Of a DNA stretch of 38,598 nucleotides, positions 1-7,877 are shown piece by piece (positions within the stretch are counted from its first letter, which is position 1; each line of letters starts with the position of its first letter). Under the pieces are notes generated by a model. That model made no database searches, had not been told where the DNA came from, and worked only from the letters and a program-made list of their open reading frames with translations. Both the position numbers and the translations under genes were made by a program. This DNA comes from Promethearchaeia archaeon (GTDB taxonomy: Archaea; Asgardarchaeota; Lokiarchaeia; Sigyniarchaeales; SOKP01), in the NCBI GenBank assembly GCA_029856155.1, contig JAHQWL010000050.1, forward strand, positions 1 through 38,598, in the 5' to 3' direction.

Positions 1-516
1 AAACACGGGAGCGGGTGTTCTAATTTCATAACTCTGAACCAATGAATGGGCAATACTTAATTCAAGACCCCCTTTGAAATTACCGCCGCTAGCTGTTTTC
101 GCATCCGTAATTTTTTCTTCCATAATCGTAAATATACGTAATGATAATCTTTTTTCCTCAAGAGGGCTTTCTTCCCATTGCTCTTTATTAAAAGCGATAA
201 TATATTTTTTCGCACCATCTTCTTCAACTACACCTTCAATATCAAAACTCTTACTAAACCAACGAGTTTTTGCTTGATATTTGAGTTGTTGATGGACTCC
301 TAACTCTTCGTCATGCAATCGAGTTCGCCAAAAGTTTACTTTCAGTTTTTTAAAAACCCTTTTTGCAGGTTTTACGGGAGCTTCTGGCGTAGGTTCTTTT
401 TTAGATGGTTTCGATACTTTCTTCTTTGTCGGAGTTGTTCTTGTCGTTGCTCGAGGCTTTTTTGCTGCTTTTTCAGCAGTTTTTTCGATTTCCTCGATAG
501 GATCTTCTTCTGACAT
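1..516 (-). CDS. Hypothetical protein with charged Lys/Ala/Pro tail, 3' end cut by window
   Basis: An open frame runs leftward from an ATG at 516 and is still open at base 1, giving 172 residues without a stop. The first 50 or so residues are low complexity, rich in Lys, Ala, Pro and Thr (for example KKPRATTRTTPTKKK), and look like a disordered basic tail. The rest (from about VFKKLKVNFWRTRL) is a folded-looking mixed segment with aromatic and charged residues. I see no membrane segment, signal peptide or known catalytic motif. The start follows an AT-rich divergent spacer shared with the gene at 820. I do not recognise the family; a nucleic-acid-binding role would be a guess from the basic tail. 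Confidence 0.7.
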   Translation of the reverse strand, partial: MSEEDPIEEIEKTAEKAAKKPRATTRTTPTKKKVSKPSKKEPTPEAPVKPAKRVFKKLKVNFWRTRLHDEELGVHQQLKYQAKTRWFSKSFDIEGVVEEDGAKKYIIAFNKEQWEESPLEEKRLSLRIFTIMEEKITDAKTASGGNFKGGLELSIAHSLVQSYEIRTPAPVF

Positions 517-819
517 ATAAAATCACATCTTTCATTTAATTTTTAAAATAATTTTTTCTTAAATTAATTTTCATTTGGATTATTAATATTTTTTACGTTA
601 AAGAATTGTTTTATAAAATCATATATACAAATTCTTATTTAAAAGATTTTTGAGTATAATTTAATTATACCTAAATTATACTTATTTTATTTTTGAGTAG
701 GCAATTTAAATTTTTAGATAATATCGCTGAATTAAGTTTTGATATTTTATAATCAGTTTAATTAATTTGATTATCTAATATTACATTAATTATTACGAAT
801 TTAAGATAAGAGATCATTA
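517..819. other. Divergent AT-rich intergenic spacer
   Basis: About 300 bases of very AT-rich sequence separate two divergent genes, so it should hold both promoters. TATA-like A/T runs are abundant, but I cannot single out a box with confidence. I see no coding potential, RNA gene or convincing hairpin. Confidence 0.5.
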
Positions 820-3441
820 GTGATATTAAAAATATTTGTAATAGGTCCAGGAGGAGTCCTCTGTTATTCTAAGAATTTCATAGAAGAATTTGATATGGAT
901 GAGATGATAATCAGTGGTTTTCTTTCAGCTATTAGTAGCTTTGCTAAAGAGATTAAGGGAGGTGAAATTAGTGCTCTTATCTTTAAAAATTTCAATTTTG
1001 TCTATTCATATTATATTGAATTTGATTGTATTTTTGTCATTGTTATTGATAAAGAAGAATCGGAAGAAGATGCTCAAAATAAAATCAACTTAATGAAAAA
1101 TGAATTTATAAGCAGATATCGACCTTATTTAGAAAATTGGACTGGTAAAACTAATGTATTCGAAGATTTTGATGATTTCGTTGAAACCTATATTTTTAAT
1201 CCACCTAAAATCTTGTTAACTGGAATAAATGGAGTGGGAAAAACGACTATTCTGGATTTATTTCCCGGTGAGAAGTTAATAGAGTTAGATGATGAATTGA
1301 TGCAGATAATTCAAAAACCTATAGATCTTATTGATATGAAAGGTATTAAACGGTGTATCATACGAGAGTTTGATTTAGAGGAATTAATTTACAATTCAAA
1401 GATTCATGAAAAATTAATAGATTCTGTCGATATTTTTCTTCTTGTATCAAATTCAGAAGAAGAAAATGTTGACAGAACCCAAAGATTATTTTCTTCATTA
1501 ATATCTAAAACGTCTAAAGCAGATTTTTATATAATTGCAAATTTTCAAGATTTAGATAGCGCTGTAAAACTGGAGGAAATTGAAGAGACATTTAGAATAA
1601 AGAGTTTTGGATTTTCTGCAATTCAAGAGCAATCAAAAGAGGATATAAAAAGTATTATAAAAGATATAATAAATATTTCCGTCTTAGAAAAACAAGAAAA
1701 GAAATATCATCGGTTTATTGAGGAAAAACCTATAATTATTATAGAGGATCAAGTTGAGTCCGGTTTATTGGAAGAAGATTTTGAGGATGGATTAGAATTT
1801 TCTGATAATTGGAGCCAGATTGAAGAATCCAGATCTTTAGCAAAACAAGGAGATCATATAAAAGCTGCCGAGAAATTTTCTGAAATTGCTTCTCAATTTA
1901 AAAATTTTAGCTCAGAGGTTAATAAAAGCGCTAGAGAAGAGATTAATGCAATATATTATCTTTGTAAAGCTTGGGAAAGTATGGAATTAGCCGAAAATGA
2001 TGAGGATCCAGAAAAATTTACAAATGCCTGTGAGTTATTTAATGAAGCAAGTGAACATTTCACTGATAGTAAATTAAAATCATTAGCACAAGGAAATGCT
2101 GCCTTTTGTCAAGCTTTAGAATTAAGTTTAAAATTTGATAAGTCAAGCGATCGAGCTATTAAAGCAGATTATTACCCAAAAATAAAACTAATGCTTAGGA
2201 ACGCAGCGAATGTGTATCGTAAGGCAGGATTTGAAAGTGAAGCAGATTGGGCTCTTGCTACATCAACATATTTCGATGCTACATGGTATATTATCAGAGC
2301 AGATGAAGAATTAAATTTTGATGAGAAGAAAAAACTTCTAGAAGTTGGATTAGATATGTTAAAATCAGCAGCAGAAATCTTTGGAGAAGCAGGATATAAT
2401 GATAAAGAAAAGGAAGTATTAGATCGTTTTGATTTAGTAGAAAAGGAGGAGAAAATATTAATATCTGCGCTTAACACTATTAGTGAACCATCTTTTTCAA
2501 AAAGCACATTAGATGTGTTATCTCCCTCTATTCCTCGAAAAATTAAGGAGAAGAAGACTTCAAAAAAGAAATACAATCTAATTTATAAAGATTTACTTAG
2601 GCAATACCCTAAAATTCAAAAAAGAGAATTTAGGGTAGGAGTTGCTCAAATAGGATTGTCTAGTAATGGAGATTTTATATCAGAATATTATGAAGAAAAA
2701 AACTCTGGTTTATTAGAACTACGAGAAGACAAAATTGAATTAGTATTAAATAAAATTAAAAATATTATTGAAAATGCCCATAATAATGAAATAGATATTC
2801 TTGTTTTCCCCGAAATGGCAATAGATCTTAATTATGGTCAATTTTTAGAGGAAATCTCAAATTTGGCAAAATTATATAATATGTATATCATTCCGGGCTC
2901 ATTTCATAAACTTGAAACAAAACAAAATATTAGTATGGTGATTGGTCCTGAAGGAATACTTTGGGAACAAGAAAAACATATCCCCGCGATTATCCATTTT
3001 GAAAATAAAAAATTTGAGGAAGGAATAAAAGTTAACGTGTTCCCCAGACAAACTATTGTTTGTAATACTGAATTCGGGAGAATTGCGATAATAATATGCA
3101 GGGATTTTCTTGATATGGATTTGAGAGTAGAATTAAAAAATTTTGAACCACCGATAGACTTGATCTTCAATCCTGCGTTTACTCCTGTTACTGCTGATTT
3201 TAAAGCTGCTCATTTTGATGCTCGAAGATCTATATACGCCTATTGCTTCTTTGTAAACATTGCTGAATATGGAGAATCTCTCATATACACACCTGAAAAG
3301 GAAAGGATTGAAAGAATAATTCCACCAAAAGAAGAAAATTTAATATATAAAGATATAGATCTCTTTAAACTTCGTTCAGAACGTAAAAAATGGGAAAAAG
3401 AACAGAAAAAAAATCGCCAATTTATTCAAAGTACACGATAA
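820..3441 (+). CDS. Longin-like / small GTPase-like / helical repeat / nitrilase fusion protein
   Basis: An 873-residue protein with four regions. Residues 1 to about 120 (GPGGVLCYSKNF, then alternating strands ending in IFVIVIDKEESEED) resemble the Longin/roadblock-type modules common beside Asgard GTPases. Residues 130-290 are Ras/Arf-like: the P-loop GINGVGKT is at 135-142, NFQD stands where NKxD is expected and FSAIQ where SAK is expected, but no clear DxxG is seen, so GTP hydrolysis is doubtful. Residues about 335-560 are helical, TPR/SNAP-like pairs. Residues about 605-850 are a carbon-nitrogen hydrolase domain with the Glu-Lys-Cys triad E665 (FPEMA), K719 (EKHIP) and C760 (IICRDF). The gene starts at GTG; no ATG lies near the start. 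It is soluble, with no signal peptide. The substrate is unknown. Confidence 0.8.
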   Translation: MILKIFVIGPGGVLCYSKNFIEEFDMDEMIISGFLSAISSFAKEIKGGEISALIFKNFNFVYSYYIEFDCIFVIVIDKEESEEDAQNKINLMKNEFISRYRPYLENWTGKTNVFEDFDDFVETYIFNPPKILLTGINGVGKTTILDLFPGEKLIELDDELMQIIQKPIDLIDMKGIKRCIIREFDLEELIYNSKIHEKLIDSVDIFLLVSNSEEENVDRTQRLFSSLISKTSKADFYIIANFQDLDSAVKLEEIEETFRIKSFGFSAIQEQSKEDIKSIIKDIINISVLEKQEKKYHRFIEEKPIIIIEDQVESGLLEEDFEDGLEFSDNWSQIEESRSLAKQGDHIKAAEKFSEIASQFKNFSSEVNKSAREEINAIYYLCKAWESMELAENDEDPEKFTNACELFNEASEHFTDSKLKSLAQGNAAFCQALELSLKFDKSSDRAIKADYYPKIKLMLRNAANVYRKAGFESEADWALATSTYFDATWYIIRADEELNFDEKKKLLEVGLDMLKSAAEIFGEAGYNDKEKEVLDRFDLVEKEEKILISALNTISEPSFSKSTLDVLSPSIPRKIKEKKTSKKKYNLIYKDLLRQYPKIQKREFRVGVAQIGLSSNGDFISEYYEEKNSGLLELREDKIELVLNKIKNIIENAHNNEIDILVFPEMAIDLNYGQFLEEISNLAKLYNMYIIPGSFHKLETKQNISMVIGPEGILWEQEKHIPAIIHFENKKFEEGIKVNVFPRQTIVCNTEFGRIAIIICRDFLDMDLRVELKNFEPPIDLIFNPAFTPVTADFKAAHFDARRSIYAYCFFVNIAEYGESLIYTPEKERIERIIPPKEENLIYKDIDLFKLRSERKKWEKEQKKNRQFIQSTR

Positions 3442-3577
3442 ATGGCTATTGAATTCTTGTTTCTTTAATTTAGCATAATTTCAAACAAAATGTTTATACA
3501 CATAATTATATAACCTAATATCATCATAGCATTAAAATTGATAATTTAAGCAGATATATGTTCAAATGTTTATTTGG

Positions 3578-3711
3578 GTGAAATTTAAGATGCTTATGCT
3601 TTCTGAAGTAGGCTTTATAAATTTAATATCTTTTTGTGCCCGAATTGCGAAGATTTATCATCAATGGAAAACGCTTATTGGGTGTGTAATGAATCAATAG
3701 ATAAGAAATAA
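3578..3711 (+). pseudogene. Deleted remnant of the downstream 7TM zinc-finger gene
   Basis: The left end (3578 to about 3622) reads MLMLSEVGFINLI, matching the start MLTDVAFMNAI of the next gene, with the same GGTGA site before it. From 3622, in another frame, it reads FNIFLCPNCEDLSSMENAYW and ends in TAA at 3711, matching the C-terminal zinc module FNIFLCPNC...SMENVCWVC of that gene. The whole middle (all membrane segments) is missing, and so are about ten residues within the zinc module. This is a tandem paralogue reduced by internal deletion to both ends. The rest of the gap (3442-3577 and 3712-3788) is AT-rich with no other feature seen. Confidence 0.75.
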
Positions 3712-3785
3712 CAATATTGCATATTTTCTAAAAAATATTTTTATCGATAACTTTTTTATACAAGATAGTATATAAGTATAGCAAT

Positions 3786-3792
3786 GAGGTGA
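3786..3792 (+). promoter_or_regulatory. Ribosome binding site deciding a TTG start
   Basis: GAGGTGA lies here and overlaps the GTG at 3789 that would otherwise be the first start codon. Eight bases further is TTG (3801). The deleted paralogue upstream has GGGTGA, eight bases, then ATG at 3590. Aligning the two copies places initiation at 3801 and makes this GTG part of the ribosome binding site. Confidence 0.5.
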
Positions 3793-3800
3793 AAATCAAC

Positions 3801-4097
3801 TTGTTAATGCTTACTGATGTAGCTTTTATGAATGCAATCAGAGTAGTTATTATAGGTTGTGGAATTTTTGCGTTTGGATTAGTTTTAATATTCCAAGCAA
3901 TAAGAACAAATGCAAAGCTTCTCCTTTATTATGGTTTAATGATATCTCTAATGGGCATATCAAGTGGAGTGAATTATCTTATAGATTTTATAACTATCCT
4001 TATAACAGAAAATAATATGGACCATCAATTGTTCCACTTTTATAACTTGGACGCCCGCTCCTTTTGCTGCTTTTCTTGGTGCTTATGTAATATGTGA
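3801..4097 (+). CDS. 7TM zinc-finger protein, N-terminal part before a frameshift
   Basis: This frame encodes the first two membrane segments (around IRVVIIGCGIFAFGLVLIF and LLLYYGLMISLMGISSGV) and then degenerates after ITENNMD into FHFYNLDARSFCC before a stop at 4097. In frame +1 the sequence from 4018 continues sensibly (WTINCSTFITWTPAPFAAF) without a stop to 4872, so one base was gained or lost between about 4006 and 4045. The frame can be opened from GTG 3789, but the upstream GGTGA and the paralogue favour TTG 3801. The full product would be about 355 residues. Whether the shift is a real mutation or an assembly error cannot be told here. Confidence 0.65.
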   Translation: MLMLTDVAFMNAIRVVIIGCGIFAFGLVLIFQAIRTNAKLLLYYGLMISLMGISSGVNYLIDFITILITENNMDHQLFHFYNLDARSFCCFSWCLCNM

Positions 4098-4872
4098 AAT
4101 AACAACACCTAAAAATAAATGGTTTTATCTATCTGTAGCTTTAGTTTTGAATATGCTCTTTTTATTAGATCTTTATATATTTCATTGGACGAGTGAAGTT
4201 GTGTATCCTACTTATAATCCTGGAATACCAAATGGTCTGGCACCACCAGGGGGTGGATTATTAAATTCCCTTCATCAATCATATTTTACCGGCAGGTGGT
4301 GGCTTTTTATGTGGTCTGGTTCTGTAATGTTCGGGTTTGGAATCTTATGCAAAAATATTGGGGAGATAGGTATAATTCGAAAAAAATATTTCTTTTTATC
4401 TTCAAGTTATATTGTATTTGGTGTCTCGCAACTCCTTAGAAATGAACTAAGTACTTCTTTTGGTACCATTGGTGCAAACTTTTATTCAATAATTTTCTAT
4501 ATATTCTTAGTATTTTCTTATTTGGGTTTAAGAGCAGAACCTGAGCAGCGTAAAAAGAGAGTTAAAAAAGAAGTTAAAATTAAAGATTCATTGTTTCGAA
4601 TAACTCAAAGGCCCGAGCATATTAGCGAAGAAGAAATTACATATTATCGAGAGCAGAAAATTTGTTTGGTATGTAAAGGAAAAGTAGCTGGATTTAATAT
4701 TTTCCTCTGTCCTAATTGTGAAGCATTATATCATGAAGATTGTGCGCGTGCTTTGACCAGCATGGAAAATGTCTGTTGGGTTTGTTCTGAGACAATTGAC
4801 AAGACAAAGCCAACAAAGGCTTTTAAAAAGGTTGAAGAAAAAAAGGATGTTGAAAAAAAAATAGAAAATTAA
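4006..4872 (+). CDS. 7TM protein with RING/PHD-like zinc-finger tail, C-terminal part
   Basis: This is the continuation of the frameshifted gene. Further membrane segments follow (about five, for example WFYLSVALVLNMLFLLDLYI and IIFYIFLVFSYLGL), so the restored protein has roughly seven. A basic, charged linker leads to a zinc module near the C-terminus with spacing C-x2-C-x11-C-x2-C-x4-H-x2-C-x10-C-x2-C (CLVC, CPNC, HEDC, CWVC), which is eight ligands in C4HC3 order. The same module ends the beta-helix surface protein at 7878-9446. The architecture suggests a membrane sensor or adaptor with a cytosolic zinc finger. Any ubiquitin-ligase role is unsupported. The closing residues are Lys/Glu rich. 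Confidence 0.7.
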   Translation, partial: QKIIWTINCSTFITWTPAPFAAFLGAYVICEITTPKNKWFYLSVALVLNMLFLLDLYIFHWTSEVVYPTYNPGIPNGLAPPGGGLLNSLHQSYFTGRWWLFMWSGSVMFGFGILCKNIGEIGIIRKKYFFLSSSYIVFGVSQLLRNELSTSFGTIGANFYSIIFYIFLVFSYLGLRAEPEQRKKRVKKEVKIKDSLFRITQRPEHISEEEITYYREQKICLVCKGKVAGFNIFLCPNCEALYHEDCARALTSMENVCWVCSETIDKTKPTKAFKKVEEKKDVEKKIEN

Positions 4873-4920
4873 TTCAAAATTAAATAAAAAATATTATCAA
4901 TTAAAGAGGTAAATAGAAAA

Positions 4921-5409
4921 ATGGTTAAAAAAGTTTCGAAAGAGTTAAAACGGACATTTTTCCTTAATTTTATTGTTTCTCTTGTCTTTGGAGTTCTTTT
5001 ATTCTTTATGCCAAATATTTATTTGGGCTGGTTCGGTATTTCTTACCCTCCATTTCCTCCATTTCCTCCATTTGTCTTTGGAGGATTATTTGGTGGAGCC
5101 CTGTTAGCTTTTGCGAGTGCTTCTTTTTTTGCATGGAAAGAGACAGAATGGGAGAAGGTTAAGATTATAATGATTATGCACATCGTTTGGAATATGTTTG
5201 GAGCTTTTGTTTTCTTTTGGGCAGTCATTTATTTATCACCAGATCCTAGGTTTTATTTAGCTTATAAGATAATGAATCTGATATATCTAATAGTTTTTTT
5301 TGCATTCCTCGCAGCATTCATCTATTACTATGCAAAACATGAAAAGGAACAACCTACAGCTAGAGATGATGTTGAACCGGTAACAGTTATTTCAGATAAA
5401 GCGGAATAA
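4921..5409 (+). CDS. Small four-helix membrane protein, unknown
   Basis: A 162-residue protein with four predicted membrane helices (about 13-32, 50-70, 82-105 and 115-138) and a charged C-terminal tail. A proline/phenylalanine loop PPFPPFPPF after the first helix is encoded by a short tandem repeat of CCATTTCCT (5046-5071). It follows the 7TM zinc-finger gene by 48 bases in the same direction and may be co-transcribed. No catalytic motif is recognisable. Confidence 0.75.
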   Translation: MVKKVSKELKRTFFLNFIVSLVFGVLLFFMPNIYLGWFGISYPPFPPFPPFVFGGLFGGALLAFASASFFAWKETEWEKVKIIMIMHIVWNMFGAFVFFWAVIYLSPDPRFYLAYKIMNLIYLIVFFAFLAAFIYYYAKHEKEQPTARDDVEPVTVISDKAE

Positions 5410-5472
5410 GCCCATTTTTATATTTTAATGGAATAAGAACTTGTATAATCATTAGAAGAATTGAATCATTTG

Positions 5473-7719
5473 TTATTTTCTTCTATTTTTTTTCTTTTCT
5501 CCGGGCTTTTCTCTTTCAAATGGCTCCCTTTTCATATCTTCAACGATTATTGGTTCTTGTCGTTCTCTTTTTAATTTTTTCTCAGCTTTATGCTTAAGAT
5601 ATCTCCAACCTAAACCAATAGATGCCACACCGACGAGAGAGCTAATTGATATTATAAATATAATAGGCAAAGGAGATATTTGAACAACAATCTCCACCCA
5701 ATTTGATAAAGTATATCCCATTTCATTATATGCAGCAACCGCAAAATAATATTTCCCATTAGGTAATCCAGTTACATAGTATGAAGTCGCTGTAGTTTGA
5801 TCAGATATTAAGGTAAGACTTTCATTTATAGATGTGATTTTTTTATGATAACGAAATACAGAATAATTAACAGCTCTTTCAGAGTCCATCCATGATAGAT
5901 CGAAGTTCCCATCAGTATCAGGATCCCCCGCATTACTATCCAAAGAGAAAGCATCCGGTCCTGGGATAGAAACATGTACATCATCCAAAGACATTGTTTC
6001 ACCGGTCTCGTTATATGCAACAACCCTGAAATAATACTCTCCTTTTTTCAATGACATTGAAAACGGAGTTGTTGCCGTCTGATAATCAAGTAAATCGAAT
6101 TTTTTACTTATGTATTCAATGGGGCTATCAGACATGTATACAGAATAATTATCTGCGCCTATAGACTCCGTCCAAGTTAGATTAAATTTACCATCTAAAT
6201 CTGGACTCTCAGCAGTACTGTTCATTGTGAAATTTCCTGGTGGCTGGGGCGGTTTTGCAAGAAGCCCATTAATCCCCCAATATGGAAGCCTTAAAGAATC
6301 CGTAGCTATGAAATCAGGATAATTTAAGGAGGAAGGGATAACCACTTTAGTTCCATCAATATATTTATACTGGCAGAGAACGCTATAGCCAAAAGGATAA
6401 TCAAGTTCCAAATCATGAGAAGGTGAAAAAGCGGTTAAACCACCAGCCGCAGAAAATGGATTAGAGGCATTTATTTTCTCCAATGTTTTAACTATTGTAT
6501 CAGAATTGAAAGATTGCGAATCATTGACTGCCCATGCTAATAATTGAACAGCATCATAAGATCCCGTTCCAGTGTAAAACGGTTCACCACCATAATCTCT
6601 TACAAAACTATTAAAAAAAGGTATTGTTAAGTCAGTCTTTGATGTATTATGAATAGCTTGCATAACAATCTCAAATTGACAATATCCTTCAGCATCATCC
6701 CAATATGAAGGAGTTTGAGCAAGAATATTAGCAGCACTAAAAAATAAGCACTGTGGCTTTACCTTTTGATATGCTTGAGCAATTAATGCTCCCAGCTGAT
6801 CTAAAAAATTTATGTTAAAAATACATGTTATTTGAGCTTTCACGGTTTTAATTTGGTTCCAACAAGTCTCAAAATCGGCTAATGACGCGGTTAAAGGGAA
6901 TAATACATCTGTTATGTTGAAAGATGGAAGAAAATCCTTAAGTCCTTGAACCAGCACATTTATATAATTATTATCTTCATGTAGAAAGGCTATTTTGTCT
7001 ACGGTTACACCATATGTTAGATTTAAATGACTGACAAGAGAACCTATATGCCTTAAAATGTTTCTAAAGAGTCCTATATCATTTAAGGGCATAATCCTGA
7101 AAATATATTTATATCTCTCATAATCGTTTGAAACTTTTTCACATAAATCGTACGTAGCGGTCCCTGTAGTTAAAAAGGGTATTTTATTATCCATGATAGG
7201 TTCTAAGTACATTTCTAGAGCAGGATATATAATTCCTCCAATGATGAACTGGGGGTCATGATTATTTATCATGTATTCCGCAGTAATGATTCCATCTGTC
7301 ATAGGTCCATACACCTCATTAGTGTGCCCCCCGACAAGTCCAATATAATATTGATTTCCATTAACCAAAATGCCTCCCCCTTCATTTATTTCTTTAGCAG
7401 CCAGGTATGCCCCTTTCCATGCATGATCTCCTGAAATGTAATTCATATCATCTAATACCCCAATTTTCATTATCCGATCTAATGGTACGGGGGGTGGAAC
7501 TCCAGGGACAATATAATCATGTGAGGGATAAAGATCAACACTAAAAAAATATACACCAGCAATAATACCTGCGATCGCAACAACACCTATAAGCCCACCA
7601 GCAATAACTGATTTTTTATGGGCTCTAAGCCTTCGAATTTTTAGAAAATTCATTCTCATCAACATTTTCAAGTTAATTTTTATTATAATTGTTATAATTA
7701 CATGTATTTTAAAGCACAA
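5473..7719 (-). CDS. Membrane-anchored LivJ-like binding protein with two FN3 domains
   Basis: A 748-residue surface protein. An N-terminal membrane helix lies at about 38-60 after a basic stretch (KIRRLRAHKK). A periplasmic-binding type 1 fold follows, like Leu/Ile/Val-binding and receptor-family proteins, starting near MKIGVLDDMNYISGDHAWKG and running to about 480. Then come two fibronectin type III domains, each with a DLDGKFNLTW / DTDGNFDLSW signature and a GEYYFRVVAYNETG / GKYYFAVAAYNEMG strand. A second membrane helix near 690-712 precedes a basic cytosolic tail. No permease or ATPase gene is adjacent, so a sensory or adhesive role is as likely as transport. The true start may be one of the Met codons at residues 19, 21 or 23, since the first 18 residues are an unlikely leader. 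Confidence 0.85.
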   Translation of the reverse strand: MCFKIHVIITIIIKINLKMLMRMNFLKIRRLRAHKKSVIAGGLIGVVAIAGIIAGVYFFSVDLYPSHDYIVPGVPPPVPLDRIMKIGVLDDMNYISGDHAWKGAYLAAKEINEGGGILVNGNQYYIGLVGGHTNEVYGPMTDGIITAEYMINNHDPQFIIGGIIYPALEMYLEPIMDNKIPFLTTGTATYDLCEKVSNDYERYKYIFRIMPLNDIGLFRNILRHIGSLVSHLNLTYGVTVDKIAFLHEDNNYINVLVQGLKDFLPSFNITDVLFPLTASLADFETCWNQIKTVKAQITCIFNINFLDQLGALIAQAYQKVKPQCLFFSAANILAQTPSYWDDAEGYCQFEIVMQAIHNTSKTDLTIPFFNSFVRDYGGEPFYTGTGSYDAVQLLAWAVNDSQSFNSDTIVKTLEKINASNPFSAAGGLTAFSPSHDLELDYPFGYSVLCQYKYIDGTKVVIPSSLNYPDFIATDSLRLPYWGINGLLAKPPQPPGNFTMNSTAESPDLDGKFNLTWTESIGADNYSVYMSDSPIEYISKKFDLLDYQTATTPFSMSLKKGEYYFRVVAYNETGETMSLDDVHVSIPGPDAFSLDSNAGDPDTDGNFDLSWMDSERAVNYSVFRYHKKITSINESLTLISDQTTATSYYVTGLPNGKYYFAVAAYNEMGYTLSNWVEIVVQISPLPIIFIISISSLVGVASIGLGWRYLKHKAEKKLKRERQEPIIVEDMKREPFEREKPGEKKKNRRK

Positions 7720-7877
7720 ATAAACTAAACAAAAAATTAGTGTGAAAAGATAAACCCAACCATTTTATTCTATTTTTCATAATTGATTTCAAATATATTT
7801 GTTTTTAACATGTAATTAAGATAACCTAAAATTTAAATATTAATAATTAATTTTCAATAGTTTGGTGTTGATAATCA

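Noticed and set aside
74..513. Two short rightward frames (74-277 and 313-513)
   Set aside because: They lie opposite the leftward gene 1-516, which has better codon sense and a coherent protein; the rightward frames are its shadows.
820..3441. Active Ras/Arf GTPase in the fusion protein
   Set aside because: The P-loop is good, but DxxG is not recognisable and NKxD is only NFQD; activity as a GTPase cannot be claimed.
5046..5071. CCATTTCCT tandem repeat as a regulatory or mobile repeat
   Set aside because: It is in frame in a membrane-protein loop and encodes PPF units; it is a coding microsatellite.
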